A DNA stretch of 64,000 nt from Bacteroidales bacterium (GTDB lineage Bacteria; Bacteroidota; Bacteroidia; Bacteroidales; UBA932), in assembly GCA_017557535.1 (NCBI GenBank), contig JAFYYM010000084.1:1-64000 (forward strand), written 5' to 3'. Of this stretch, positions 1-9,036 are shown piece by piece. A model generated the notes under the pieces. That model was not told the DNA's origin. It saw only the letters and a program-made list of their open reading frames with translations, and ran no database searches. The position numbers were made by a program, and so were the translations under genes. Each line of letters starts with the position of its first letter. Positions within the stretch are counted from its first letter, which is position 1.

Positions 1-56
1 GGTAGAGCACATGCTTTGCAAGCATGGGGTCGCCGGTTCGAATCCGACTACCTCCA
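1..56 (+). tRNA. tRNA-Ala(TGC), 5' truncated
   Basis: The window opens inside a tRNA at the D-loop. The anticodon stem is intact (10-14 with 22-26) and its 7-base loop carries TGC at 17-19, so the tRNA reads GCA-type alanine codons. The T arm has the usual TTCGAAT loop with one C-A mismatch in the stem, and the 3' acceptor strand ends with discriminator A at 56. CCA is not encoded. The 5' acceptor strand lies outside the window. Confidence 0.93.
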
Positions 57-57
57 C

Positions 58-94
58 AAAAAGAGGCACACGCATCATCGTGTGCCTCTTTTTC
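58..94. terminator. Bidirectional intrinsic terminator
   Basis: A near-perfect hairpin with about 16 base pairs (58-72 with 79-93) and a 6-base loop is flanked by A and T tracts on both sides. It can end the tRNA-Ala transcript on the + strand and the feoAB-hemerythrin-luxR transcript on the - strand. Confidence 0.85.
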
Positions 95-112
95 ATTTAG
101 CGTCCCTCTCCC

Positions 113-715
113 CTACTGAACCGAATTCATGTCAATCAAGTTATTCAGCAACGCATAGACGGTAAGGCCAGCGACAGTTTTTATACCAATCTTACGAGTG
201 ATGTTCTTCCGGTGCGTGATAACCGTGTAGATTGACAGGTTGAGTTTGTCAGCGATCTCTTTGTTGAGCATACCTTTCGCCACGCAGACAAGTATCTCTT
301 TCTCCCTCGATGAGAGCTCTCCGCCATCTGACATGGGAGAATCTGTCTGCTTGGATTCCATAGAGGAGCGAACTTTCCTCAAGACCTCATCCGGACTGTC
401 ATATATGGAAACCGAACCATCGTATTGCCTCAACACGTCATCAGTCAGTCCCGAGACATCGAGCGCCATCACAATCGAATCACAGATGTCCGCCAACCGG
501 CCCCGCCCTTCCTTCCGGCTCTTGAAATCAAAAACCGTAGGATCGATGATGACTATATCAGGATCCACGATCCTAAGCCGGGCCTCAACCGGACGTGAGA
601 GGTCGTGGAATATCTCTTCTACCCGGAATTCCCCGGAATCCCCGATAACCACCTCCAGTCCCCTCGCGACAATTTCTGAGGGAGACACCAGAATCACTGA
701 CTTCTTATCTTCCAT
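113..715 (-). CDS. LuxR/NarL-type regulator with degenerate receiver domain
   Basis: This 200-residue transcription regulator has a C-terminal GerE/LuxR helix-turn-helix (about residues 133-195, with LSSREKEIL and NKEIADKLNLS). The N-terminal half resembles a response-regulator receiver. It keeps the buried strand PDIVIIDP, but the usual acidic pair near the N-terminus is absent (VSPSE), so control by phosphorylation is doubtful. I place the start at the ATG at 715 because MEDKKSVILVSP begins the fold. An in-frame longer start at 763 would overlap the upstream gene much further. The gene overlaps the end of the hemerythrin gene by 11 bases, which implies translational coupling. It is probably the local regulator of the iron/redox operon; the signal is unknown. 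Confidence 0.8.
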   Translation of the reverse strand: MEDKKSVILVSPSEIVARGLEVVIGDSGEFRVEEIFHDLSRPVEARLRIVDPDIVIIDPTVFDFKSRKEGRGRLADICDSIVMALDVSGLTDDVLRQYDGSVSIYDSPDEVLRKVRSSMESKQTDSPMSDGGELSSREKEILVCVAKGMLNKEIADKLNLSIYTVITHRKNITRKIGIKTVAGLTVYALLNNLIDMNSVQ

Positions 716-1394
716 CCCTCTCGAGGTTTTTGACTGTAGGCACAAGGATATTATCCTCGACATATGTGTGACGCCTCAAATCGTCTCGCAGACGGTAAAT
801 AGAGAGCAGGACCCACATCTTCATGTTCTCATCGCAGACATCCGGAAGGTACTTCATCACGATGTTCTTCATATCCTCCATCTTCTCGTCCACATTCTCA
901 TGATGCTCCTCGAAATCGGTTATGGAATACCCGGGATTCCGCACACCTGACAGGAGTGACTCAACATATGGGAACACCTCTTCCTCTTCCCTTGAGAAAT
1001 GCTTCTCAAGTTCTTTCTTATAATCCACGAAGAACTTGAGTATCACTTTCTTCTGGTTCTCGTCGCAAGGTTCGACCAAGCGGTCGAATGAAGACTCAAG
1101 ATTCTTGAGCGCCATGCCGGTGTAATAATCGTGGGATCCATGAAGGTATCTTATGATGTCATGGATATCAGCGGACGCCACCTCCTCGGGAGAAGGGATG
1201 TATTCGGGGAAAGAATACACATTGCTGATGAGGATAAAGGTGGCAGGGTCAATACCAGCGAAAGCGCAGGCGTCAGCCACTTTCAGTCCAGAATGCTTAA
1301 GGTCGACTCCGACACGGGAAATAACCTGCACGAGGCTGTAATTCATGTCCAGCATGTCGGACAGCCTCATATTGGGAGTGAATATCTCTTTCAT
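705..1394 (-). CDS. Hemerythrin-domain protein, RIC/YtfE-like
   Basis: This 229-residue cytoplasmic protein combines an N-terminal region resembling the ScdA/DUF542 segment (about 1-60) with a four-helix HHE hemerythrin domain (about 75-225). Candidate diiron ligands are His85/His88 (YLHGSHDYY), His132 (EKHFSREEEEVFP), His164/His165 (EEHHENVDEK), His209 and Glu213 (RRHTYVEDN). RIC/YtfE proteins repair iron-sulfur centres after nitrosative or oxidative stress. The Cys-Cys pair normally found in the DUF542 part is missing, so this may be a sensor or a divergent form. It lies 16 bases after feoAB and overlaps the LuxR-type gene, which suggests a shared iron or NO/oxygen response. Confidence 0.8.
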   Translation of the reverse strand: MKEIFTPNMRLSDMLDMNYSLVQVISRVGVDLKHSGLKVADACAFAGIDPATFILISNVYSFPEYIPSPEEVASADIHDIIRYLHGSHDYYTGMALKNLESSFDRLVEPCDENQKKVILKFFVDYKKELEKHFSREEEEVFPYVESLLSGVRNPGYSITDFEEHHENVDEKMEDMKNIVMKYLPDVCDENMKMWVLLSIYRLRDDLRRHTYVEDNILVPTVKNLERDGR

Positions 1395-1410
1395 GACGCT
1401 AAGATAGCAA

Positions 1411-3483
1411 TTAAATCAGCAATGCAGTGATGTGTAAGCCGATGAAAGCACACACCCAGGCGACCACCATCGTATAGGCGCATACCGCTATCGCCCACCC
1501 CCATTTGCCGGTCTCGTTCTTGATCGCGACAAAGGTGGCTATGCAAGGGAAATATAGCAGGATGAACAACATGAAGGCTACAGCCGCCGGAAGGGAGATT
1601 GAGCTCTCCAAGGCGCCTTGAAGCTGGGTGTTTTCAGGATCATCTGTCCCATCACCGGCATACATGACACCCAGGGTACTGACAACCAGTTCCTTGGCCA
1701 CGACACCTGAGAGAAGGCTGATATCCATCTTCCAATTGAAGCCGAGAGGCTCGAGAGCAGGCGAGACGGCCTTCCCAATCTGTCCTATATAGGAATGCTC
1801 CTGCTGGTACTCGATATCGCGGTGGGAGCGAGGGAAGTAGCCCAGGCACCATATCACCACGGAACCGACAAGGATGGTTGTGGCCATCTTCTCGAGGTAC
1901 TGCTTGCCTTTCTCCCAGGTATGACGCCATGTGGCCTTTCCCGTGGGAACACGATATGGCGGTAGTTCCATCACGAAAGGAAGGTCGTCATCTTTGATGA
2001 AACGACTGAGTATCAAGGCAGAGAAGATGGCAAGCAGTACTCCGATGAAGTAAATTGCCAGCAAGGCGAGCGCTGAATGATGGGGGAAGAAAGCCCCCGC
2101 GAGGAGCACGAAAATCGGGAGCCGGCCGGCGCACGACATGAAAGGTATTATGGCTATCGTAATAAGCCGGCTCTTCCGACTCTCAATCGCCCTTGTCGCC
2201 ATTATGGCTGGGACATTGCAACCGAACCCCATCACCATAGGAATGAAAGACTTTCCGTGCAAGCCTATCCTATGCATCAGCTTGTCCATTATGAAAGCGG
2301 CACGAGCCATGTACCCGGTGTCTTCCATTATGGACAAGAAGAAATAGAGAATCAATATGTTAGGCAGGAATACAAGAACACTCCCGACTCCCGCTATGAT
2401 TCCATCGACTAGGACATCCTTCAGCCACCCTTCTTTCATGAAATTCCCCACGAAAGCGCCGAACTTGCCGACAAGCCAATCTATCCAGTTCATCGGATAC
2501 TCCCCAAGAGAGAATGTGGCTTGGAAGATGACGTAGAGTATAAGGATGAATATAGGGAACGCAGCCCATTTGTTGGTGACCACTGAGTCTATCTTCTCGG
2601 TCCAGGACTTCTCACCCAGAGGCTCTATGTGACGCACATATGTCTTCGACAGTGTGTCATGAATGAACTGGTATCTACCCTCAATCTCACCGGAATCGTC
2701 TCCGGAAATGATCTTGTCCACCGAAACCAGATCTCCGGAAGGTTCATTGTCAACTACTTCCAAGACCGTATCCAACAACTCGGGAACCCCCTCCCCTGTC
2801 CTGCAGACAGTAGGGCAGACAGGCATTCCTAAAATGTGGCCGAGCCGTTTCGTGTCGACACGGTCACCTCTTTTCTTCAACTCATCAAACATGTTCAAGG
2901 CCATCACCACCTTCAGGTTCATGTCCTTGACTTGTGTCGTGAGATAAAGGTTCCTCTCAAGATTGGAGGCGTCAACCACGTTGATCACGACATCCGGGAC
3001 GTTCTCAACCAGATTCTCCCTGACATATTTCTCCTCAGGGGAAAAAGCTGACAATGAATATGTTCCAGGGAGATCGACAAAGATCATCCTGCGGCCCTTC
3101 CATGTGAAATGTCCCTCCTTGGCGTCAACAGTCACACCGCTGTAGTTGCCTACGTGCTCATGGCTGCCCGAGGCCATGTTGAATAGGGATGTCTTCCCGC
3201 AATTAGGATTGCCGACTAGAGCGACACGTATGGTTCCGGCTTTCTCGGAGTTATAGTCTTCTTCAGAAGAGATGTCGATGAGGGCGGCTTCAGCCCTGCG
3301 AAGGGATACTTTGTATCCAAGTATCTCGTATTCGATAGGATCCTTGAGGGGAGCATTCATCACGGCAGAGACTTTCTTACCGGGTATGAAGCCCATCTCG
3401 ATCAGTCTCTTACGAAAATTCCCATGACCGCCGACTTTTAAGACGACGCCCGTATCCCCTGTTTTCAGATCTGAAAGTTTCAT
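1411..3483 (-). CDS. feoB: Ferrous iron transporter, FeoA-FeoB fusion
   Basis: This 690-residue protein imports Fe(II) across the inner membrane. Residues 1-75 form a FeoA SH3-like domain. They are followed by the FeoB G domain with G1 at 91-98 (GNPNCGKT), G3 DLPG at 137-140 and G4 NMFD at 197-200, then a helical spacer and the membrane region from about 310 to the C-terminus. Gate-region motifs such as GFGCNVPAIMATRAIES are visible. FeoA fused to FeoB is common in Bacteroidetes, where FeoB can serve in fermentative anaerobes. It is the first gene of the operon. The 102-base gap to the divergent gene holds its likely promoter. Confidence 0.96.
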   Translation of the reverse strand: MKLSDLKTGDTGVVLKVGGHGNFRKRLIEMGFIPGKKVSAVMNAPLKDPIEYEILGYKVSLRRAEAALIDISSEEDYNSEKAGTIRVALVGNPNCGKTSLFNMASGSHEHVGNYSGVTVDAKEGHFTWKGRRMIFVDLPGTYSLSAFSPEEKYVRENLVENVPDVVINVVDASNLERNLYLTTQVKDMNLKVVMALNMFDELKKRGDRVDTKRLGHILGMPVCPTVCRTGEGVPELLDTVLEVVDNEPSGDLVSVDKIISGDDSGEIEGRYQFIHDTLSKTYVRHIEPLGEKSWTEKIDSVVTNKWAAFPIFILILYVIFQATFSLGEYPMNWIDWLVGKFGAFVGNFMKEGWLKDVLVDGIIAGVGSVLVFLPNILILYFFLSIMEDTGYMARAAFIMDKLMHRIGLHGKSFIPMVMGFGCNVPAIMATRAIESRKSRLITIAIIPFMSCAGRLPIFVLLAGAFFPHHSALALLAIYFIGVLLAIFSALILSRFIKDDDLPFVMELPPYRVPTGKATWRHTWEKGKQYLEKMATTILVGSVVIWCLGYFPRSHRDIEYQQEHSYIGQIGKAVSPALEPLGFNWKMDISLLSGVVAKELVVSTLGVMYAGDGTDDPENTQLQGALESSISLPAAVAFMLFILLYFPCIATFVAIKNETGKWGWAIAVCAYTMVVAWVCAFIGLHITALLI

Positions 3484-3489
3484 CCACCG

Positions 3490-3520
3490 CGAAATTAGGC
3501 AATATTATGCTCAAGGCCAA
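3490..3520 (-). promoter_or_regulatory. Candidate promoter of feoAB operon
   Basis: Read on the - strand, TTG, a 20-base spacer and TAATTTCG (one mismatch to the Bacteroidetes -7 box TAnnTTTG) end just upstream of the feoAB start at 3483. This would give a very short leader. Confidence 0.45.
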
Positions 3521-3585
3521 TAATCATTAATTGGTATTTAGCCTTTTGACTTACCCACTTATAATATTTTCAGAATAATCAGAAA

Positions 3586-5343
3586 ATGACGAAATTCGCG
3601 ATGATGATCACAGAAAAGAGTCTCAGGATTATTTCGACCGGCAAACCGGGAACCGTTGCGGAGCGATGCAAGGAAGTGCTGCGGCAAGTAACCAGGAACC
3701 AAATGGTCCTGGAGATGGTCTATTTCCTAAGCGAAGATGAGTTTGAATCTGGAGAGACCGCTATCCGACAGGAATGCGAGTCTGTTTTCGGCAAGGCTTT
3801 GCCAATGATAACCGTCATCGCTCAAAAGCCTTTTAAAGCCACTCTCACGGCGGAGGTGCTTTACCTTAGAGGAGAGGGTACCGTCGAGTTCCACGACGAT
3901 TATCTCCTTATCCGGAACGGAAAAGATAAAGAGATCATAACAAAAGGAATACGTTTCCCGGGAAAAAAAGATACAGCCTGCCTGTCCAAGGCGGTATTCA
4001 ACCGTCTCGGCGAGATACTCGATGAAGAAGGATTCAAGATCGACGATATCGTCCGTCAATGGAATTATATAGATGACATCACCGGAATCCATGACGGGGT
4101 CCAGAATTACCAATTGTTCAACGAGGAGCGGACAGCCTTCTACGCTGGTGCTGATTGGGAGAATGGCTACCCTGCGGCGACCGGAATCGGTTGCTCCGCC
4201 GGAGGTGTCACAGTTTCTGTCCATGCGGTGAGAAACGCCGGCAGATTCAGTAGACCAATTGATAATCCCATCCAGGTGCCAGCCCACCGGTACTCCGGGA
4301 AGGTGCTGGAAGACGGGCGTGAAAAATCCAAAATGACTCCGAAATTCGAGAGAGGGAGGCTTTTGGGGGACACGGTCCTGATCTCAGGAACCGCGGCGAT
4401 AAAGGGAGAATCAAGCTCCCCGTCATCTGATCCCCGAAAGCAGAGCGAGGAAGTGATTGAGGTTATCGACAGCCTGGTGAATCCTGGTAACATCCGCCCT
4501 GGATGCAAGAACTTCACTCTTGAGGCGCTACGGGTGTATATCAAGAGAGAAGAGCAAGCCGAGACCATAATCAACACACTTCAGGAGCGGTGGAACGATG
4601 TCCCCATCCACTTTCTCTCGGCGGATATATGCCGGCCGGAGCTTCTCCTCGAAATTGAGGGGAAAGGATCCGTCAAAAGATTTCTTGAGTGCTGCTGCAC
4701 GGACGCTTTCGAAGCCTCAGAGGCTCAAGCGGGAGGAGCGGGAAGAGTTGAGCTTTGCGAGGATCTTCCTTGCGGCGGCGTGACCCCTTCTGAAGATAAT
4801 ATAAAGCAGGTGATGTCAGCTGTCGACATTCCCGTAAATGTCCTTGTAAGGCCTCGCGGAGGCGATTTCGTGTACGATGAGACGGAAATCCAAGCCACCT
4901 TGGAAGGCATCAGAATGTGCCGCCGTTTGGGTGTGAACGGTGTAGTGATCGGCGCCCTCAAGAAAGACGGCTCAATCGACTTGGAGAACATGAGACGGTT
5001 AATGGATGCTGCCAAAGGCATGGAAATCACTTTCCACAGGGCGGTCGACGAGTGCGCTGATCCTTTCGTCGCTCTTGAGGACATCATCAGCCTCGGATGC
5101 GACAGGCTTCTCACTGCTGGCCATGCGGAGAGTGTCAACGACGGAAAGGAGACTCTGAAGGCACTCAATGACAGAGCGGCTGGAAGGATCATCATTTTGG
5201 CAGGCTCCGGGGTGAGACCAAATAACATTTCTGATTTGGAATCCTTGACTGGATTATCCGAATTCCATTCCTCTTCACATGGTCCAGATGGCCGCACTGA
5301 CAGGAGAGTCGTCAGGGAGATGGTCACGACAGTGGTATATTAA
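3586..5343 (+). CDS. Chorismatase/Rid-like domain fused to CutC
   Basis: This 585-residue protein appears to be a two-part fusion. Residues about 1-355 resemble the FkbO/Hyg5 chorismatase and Rid (YjgF) fold: FPAATGIG-type YPAATGIG, VLISGTAAIKGE, and the Rid-like signature ICRPELLLEIEG. Residues about 359-585 are a nearly complete CutC TIM barrel, with LECCCTDAFEASEAQAGGA, RVELCEDLPCGGVTPS, VNVLVRPRGGDFVY, EITFHRAVDE and AGSGVRPNNI. CutC has been linked to copper homeostasis, but its chemistry is unsettled. What the N-terminal part does here is unknown. There is no signal peptide, so the protein is cytoplasmic. The two chromate-type transporter halves follow after 11 bases. No internal stop or frameshift separates the two halves. 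Confidence 0.85.
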   Translation: MTKFAMMITEKSLRIISTGKPGTVAERCKEVLRQVTRNQMVLEMVYFLSEDEFESGETAIRQECESVFGKALPMITVIAQKPFKATLTAEVLYLRGEGTVEFHDDYLLIRNGKDKEIITKGIRFPGKKDTACLSKAVFNRLGEILDEEGFKIDDIVRQWNYIDDITGIHDGVQNYQLFNEERTAFYAGADWENGYPAATGIGCSAGGVTVSVHAVRNAGRFSRPIDNPIQVPAHRYSGKVLEDGREKSKMTPKFERGRLLGDTVLISGTAAIKGESSSPSSDPRKQSEEVIEVIDSLVNPGNIRPGCKNFTLEALRVYIKREEQAETIINTLQERWNDVPIHFLSADICRPELLLEIEGKGSVKRFLECCCTDAFEASEAQAGGAGRVELCEDLPCGGVTPSEDNIKQVMSAVDIPVNVLVRPRGGDFVYDETEIQATLEGIRMCRRLGVNGVVIGALKKDGSIDLENMRRLMDAAKGMEITFHRAVDECADPFVALEDIISLGCDRLLTAGHAESVNDGKETLKALNDRAAGRIIILAGSGVRPNNISDLESLTGLSEFHSSSHGPDGRTDRRVVREMVTTVVY

Positions 5344-5354
5344 CTTCCCAATCT

Positions 5355-5903
5355 ATGGTTCCCCTCTGGAAGATATTCATGGTTTTCGCCAAGATCGGCT
5401 CCTTCACGATAGGTGGAGGCTACGCCATGATTCCCTTGATCCGGGAGGAACTTGTGAAAAGAGGATGGCTTTCCGAGGAAGAGCTCCCCGATATTATCGC
5501 TTTGGCCCAATCTGCCCCTGGAGTTCTCGCGGTTAACATGTCGATTTTCTCTGGCTATAAGATGCGAGGTTTCAAAGGTAGTGTGGCGGCTACCCTCGGG
5601 TCTTCACTCCCATCTTTCCTGATCATTCTGCTCATCGCCATGCTATTCACAGGCTACCAGGACAATCCGGTGGTGGTCAGGATATTCAAGGGCATCAGGC
5701 CGGTGGTGGTGTCGTTGATCCTCGTTCCGATGATCAATATGGCGAGAAAAGGCAACAAAACCTGGTGGGCGTGGGTAATCAGCGTCGCTACCTTGTTCAT
5801 GGTCGCCTTCATGAACTTCTCCCCGATTTATATTCTCCTGACGCTGATAGTTGTCGCCGTCTGTGTCACCTTGATAAAAGAAAGGAGGCATGGAAATGGC
5901 TGA
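5355..5903 (+). CDS. Chromate transporter family protein, half 1
   Basis: This 182-residue membrane protein is a single ChrA/CHR domain, with the signature FAKIGSFTIGGGYAMIPLI followed by QSAPGVLAVN and about five hydrophobic segments. Short-chain CHR proteins normally work as pairs of oppositely oriented halves, and the partner follows with overlapping reading frames. In many Bacteroidetes the true substrate is unproven. Chromate efflux is the family annotation and should not be taken as shown here. Confidence 0.9.
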   Translation: MVPLWKIFMVFAKIGSFTIGGGYAMIPLIREELVKRGWLSEEELPDIIALAQSAPGVLAVNMSIFSGYKMRGFKGSVAATLGSSLPSFLIILLIAMLFTGYQDNPVVVRIFKGIRPVVVSLILVPMINMARKGNKTWWAWVISVATLFMVAFMNFSPIYILLTLIVVAVCVTLIKERRHGNG

Positions 5904-6498
5904 TATCATGATATTTATCCAACTATTCTGGGTATTTTTCATAATCGGCCTCTTCACCTTTGGCGGAGGCTACGCCATGCTTTCACTGATCCAGACTCAA
6001 GTAGTCACTGCCCACTCCTGGCTCACTGAGAGCGCTTTCACGGACATCGTGGCTATCTCACAGATGACTCCTGGGCCAGTAGGAATCAATTGCGCCACTT
6101 ATGTCGGCTATGAGGTTGTCCGGGCATCCGGGGCCAGCCATCTGATCGCGATTCTGGGTTCTTTCACAGCCACTCTGGCGGTTGTCCTCCCCTCTTTCAT
6201 CATAGTGCTGACAATCGTGAGGTTCTATACCAAATTCCATGACAATAAGTTATTCGAGGGTGTCATGAGCTGGCTCCGTCCGGCCGTTGTCGGACTCATA
6301 GGCGCAGCTGCCATAATCCTTATGTTCAAGGTTAATTGGATTGACGCGAAACCCGTGATCTCAATCGTGAGAGAAAACTTCTCTGATTGGATAAGCTGGG
6401 CATTGTTCGCCGCAGCCACTGTGGCCTCCCTGTGCTTCAAGGTAGGGCCGATTCCAATCATCCTCGCCGGAGGAGCGCTAGGTTTGCTCATCTACTAG
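5896..6498 (+). CDS. Chromate transporter family protein, half 2
   Basis: This second single-domain CHR protein (200 residues) carries FIIGLFTFGGGYAMLSLI and SQMTPGPVGIN. AAGGAGG at 5882-5888 lies 7 bases ahead of the ATG at 5896 but only 1 base ahead of the ATG at 5890, so I chose 5896. The gene overlaps the first half by 8 bases, as expected for an obligate two-subunit transporter. Roughly five to six membrane segments are visible. Confidence 0.9.
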   Translation: MADIMIFIQLFWVFFIIGLFTFGGGYAMLSLIQTQVVTAHSWLTESAFTDIVAISQMTPGPVGINCATYVGYEVVRASGASHLIAILGSFTATLAVVLPSFIIVLTIVRFYTKFHDNKLFEGVMSWLRPAVVGLIGAAAIILMFKVNWIDAKPVISIVRENFSDWISWALFAAATVASLCFKVGPIPIILAGGALGLLIY

Positions 6499-6554
6499 GT
6501 TTTTTGTAACTTGGCCTTGTAATACTCAGCATATTAACCGAAAAGTATCAATAA

Positions 6555-8210
6555 ATGAGACATCTGACTAGATTCCTTGTATGCGCCATCGCCCTGATTC
6601 CCGCCGTGATGTGCGCCAAGAAGACCGAGACGGTCATCAATGTGGTTCCTTATCCTCAGAGCGTGGAGATAGGTAAAGGTGCTTTTAAAGGTGCCGGAGC
6701 CAACTTCAACTGTGATCAGGCGATAGACGCCGAGAGTGTTAATCTTATCCGCAGCTTCGCTGACAGAATCACCTTCGTGAGCGGAAGAACCAACTCCTTC
6801 GCCTCCCCTATCGGGCTCGCGAATGCCGCCCAGGATGGAAAGATGAAAGGTTTCATATTCCTCAAGGACGGCTCCATGGCTCCCGAGGAGTATTCGATCG
6901 ACATCACTAAAAAGACATGCTTGGTCAAGGCTTCTGAGAAAAATGGCTTCCTCTATGCCATCCAGACTCTCAAGCAGCTAACCGATGTGGCGATCTACTC
7001 AGACGAGGTCGATCCCGCCCAGAAGTTCATGTTCCCCTCTGTATCGATCAAAGACAAGCCCAGATTCGCCTACAGAGGCATGCATCTTGACTGTGCCAGG
7101 CACTTCTTCTCCGTTGAGGAAGTCAAGAAATACCTCGATGTCATGGCGCTGTACAAGCTCAATCGCCTCCACTGGCACCTTACAGAGGACCAGGGCTGGA
7201 GGATAGAGATAAAGAAGTATCCGAAACTCACGCAGATAGGTGCTTTCCGCAATGGCACCATGGTCGGCAAGGATTTCAAATCCAATGACGGTATACGTTA
7301 TGGTGGTTACTACACACAGGATCAGATCCGTGACGTGGTCGCCTACGCTTCCTCCCTCGGCATCACCATCATCCCCGAAATTGATCTTCCTGGCCACATG
7401 CTCGGCGCCTTGGCCGCTTATCCCGAGCTCGGTTGCACCGGAGGGCCTTACGAGGTCTGGACAAGATGGGGAATCTCCGACGAGGTCATGTGCCCCGGAA
7501 AGGAGAATATGTTCACATTCCTTGAGGATGTGTTCACTGAGCTCATGGAACTGTTCCCTTCCGAGTACATCCACATCGGAGGCGATGAGTGCCCCAAGAC
7601 CCAATGGGAGAAATGCCCCGCCTGCCAGGCCAGGATCAAGGCTTTGGGAATTAAAGCCGACAGCAAGCATACAGCGGAGCAGTATCTCCAGAGCTATGTC
7701 ACAGCCAGGGTCCAGAAGTTCCTCAACGACCATGGACGCAAGATCATCGGCTGGGATGAGGTCCTTGAGGGAGAGCTCGCTCCCGGTGCTACAGTTATGT
7801 CATGGAGAGGTGTTAAGGGTGGAATCCAGGCCGCTGGCATGGGTTTCGACGTCATTATGACTCCCAACACCTATTGCTATTTCGACTATTACCAGAGTGA
7901 GGATCAGACTCAGGAGCCTCTCGCGATCGGCGGCAATCTCCCTATCGAGAAGGTTTACGGTTACGAGCCTTTTGAGGGACTCAACGCTGACCAGCAGAAG
8001 CATATCCTCGGTGTACAGGCGAACCTCTGGACTGAGTATATCGCCACCAACGAGTACCTCGAGTACATGTTGCTTCCTAGAATGTGCGCCCTTGCCGAGA
8101 TTCAGTGGTGCAATCAGAATGCCAAGGATTTCGACAGATTCTCCTCCGCGATGAGGAATGAGTCCTTTAAGATTTTCGACACCCTCGGTTACAATTACAG
8201 GAAATTCTAA
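6555..8210 (+). CDS. Beta-N-acetylhexosaminidase, GH20
   Basis: This 551-residue exported enzyme releases terminal beta-linked GlcNAc or GalNAc. A signal peptide (about 1-20, ending near VMCA) is followed by the GH20b alpha/beta domain (about 25-165) and the GH20 TIM barrel from RFAYRGMHLDCARHF onward. The catalytic Asp-Glu pair sits in HIGGDECPKTQW near residue 343. Other barrel motifs are NRLHWHLTEDQGWR and GWDEVLEG. It is probably periplasmic or surface-exposed. The cyclophilin gene follows 4 bases later. With the downstream NagB-type genes and sialidase-like gene it fits amino-sugar glycan use. Confidence 0.95.
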   Translation: MRHLTRFLVCAIALIPAVMCAKKTETVINVVPYPQSVEIGKGAFKGAGANFNCDQAIDAESVNLIRSFADRITFVSGRTNSFASPIGLANAAQDGKMKGFIFLKDGSMAPEEYSIDITKKTCLVKASEKNGFLYAIQTLKQLTDVAIYSDEVDPAQKFMFPSVSIKDKPRFAYRGMHLDCARHFFSVEEVKKYLDVMALYKLNRLHWHLTEDQGWRIEIKKYPKLTQIGAFRNGTMVGKDFKSNDGIRYGGYYTQDQIRDVVAYASSLGITIIPEIDLPGHMLGALAAYPELGCTGGPYEVWTRWGISDEVMCPGKENMFTFLEDVFTELMELFPSEYIHIGGDECPKTQWEKCPACQARIKALGIKADSKHTAEQYLQSYVTARVQKFLNDHGRKIIGWDEVLEGELAPGATVMSWRGVKGGIQAAGMGFDVIMTPNTYCYFDYYQSEDQTQEPLAIGGNLPIEKVYGYEPFEGLNADQQKHILGVQANLWTEYIATNEYLEYMLLPRMCALAEIQWCNQNAKDFDRFSSAMRNESFKIFDTLGYNYRKF

Positions 8211-8214
8211 TTGA

Positions 8215-8991
8215 ATGAATATGAGAAATCTGATGTTCAAAGCCTTGACCGTGGCGGCCGCGGCCACGCTCGTGTTCGGCTGTAACAACGCGGCCAAAAA
8301 GGCCGCTGCCGAGGCTGCTGCCGAGCAGGCCCGTCAGGATTCGATCGCGGCAGCGCAGAAAGCCGCTAAAGAGAAATCAGCGATGGAAATTGTGAAACTC
8401 CTTCCGGAAGAGCCGGAGTTCGAGATTATGACAAACCTCGGTTCGATCACGATCAAACTTTATAAGAATACCCCGAAGCACAGGGATAACTTCGCCAAAC
8501 TCGCCATCTCGGGCTATTACGACGACCTCCTGTTCCACAGGGTGATCAACGGTTTCATGATCCAGGGGGGAGACCCTTACACTAGAGACACCTCGAAGGC
8601 GGCGATAGCTAAGTACGGCCAGGGCGGGCCCGGATACACAATCCCCGCTGAATTTGTCCCTGAATATACCCACAAGAAGGGCGCCCTCGCCGCCGCCCGC
8701 AAAGGCGATGTGGCCAACCCGATGAAAGAGTCTTCCGGATCTCAGTTTTATATCGTCCAGGATGCCAAAGCCTGCGCTCAGCTCGATGGCAGCTACACTG
8801 TCTTTGGAGAGACCATCAAAGGACTTGATATCATCGACAGGATCGCCCAGGTGGCTACAGACGGCAGGGACAGACCCGTGATGGATGTGCGTATCCAGAC
8901 CATCAAGCCAGTTGGAGAGACAGCTGAGATTGTCAAAGCAAACAACGGGAAGCCCCATATTGTGAGGCTTGACAATACCGTGAAAAAATAG
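8215..8991 (+). CDS. Cyclophilin-type peptidyl-prolyl isomerase lipoprotein
   Basis: This 258-residue protein has a lipoprotein signal (LVFGC, Cys near residue 23), an Ala/Lys/Glu-rich linker (about 25-60) and a cyclophilin domain (about 68-235). The core motifs are FHRVINGFMIQGGDP, GSQFYIV and LDGSYTVFGE. It should catalyse proline cis-trans isomerisation during folding of exported proteins, anchored to a periplasmic membrane face. ATG codons at 8215 and 8221 are both possible starts. It is translationally close to the GH20 gene. Confidence 0.92.
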   Translation: MNMRNLMFKALTVAAAATLVFGCNNAAKKAAAEAAAEQARQDSIAAAQKAAKEKSAMEIVKLLPEEPEFEIMTNLGSITIKLYKNTPKHRDNFAKLAISGYYDDLLFHRVINGFMIQGGDPYTRDTSKAAIAKYGQGGPGYTIPAEFVPEYTHKKGALAAARKGDVANPMKESSGSQFYIVQDAKACAQLDGSYTVFGETIKGLDIIDRIAQVATDGRDRPVMDVRIQTIKPVGETAEIVKANNGKPHIVRLDNTVKK

Positions 8992-9002
8992 CCTTGAAAA
9001 GG

Positions 9003-9032
9003 TTTGAAATGGTATAAAAATTGTTATATTTG
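9003..9032 (+). promoter_or_regulatory. Promoter ahead of candidate small RNA
   Basis: TTTG at 9003-9006, an 18-base spacer and a perfect TATATTTG -7 box at 9025-9032 fit the Bacteroidetes sigma-ABfr consensus. No coding start lies downstream before a strong hairpin, so transcription from here would give a short noncoding RNA. Confidence 0.6.
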
Positions 9033-9036
9033 CAAT

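Noticed and set aside
240-950. Long open frame on the + strand opposite the LuxR and hemerythrin genes
   Set aside because: It mirrors two genes with clear domains, has no motif of its own and no start context.
5355-6498. Frameshifted single ChrA gene
   Set aside because: Each half has its own start, and the second has a well-placed AAGGAGG site. Paired short CHR proteins are a known arrangement.
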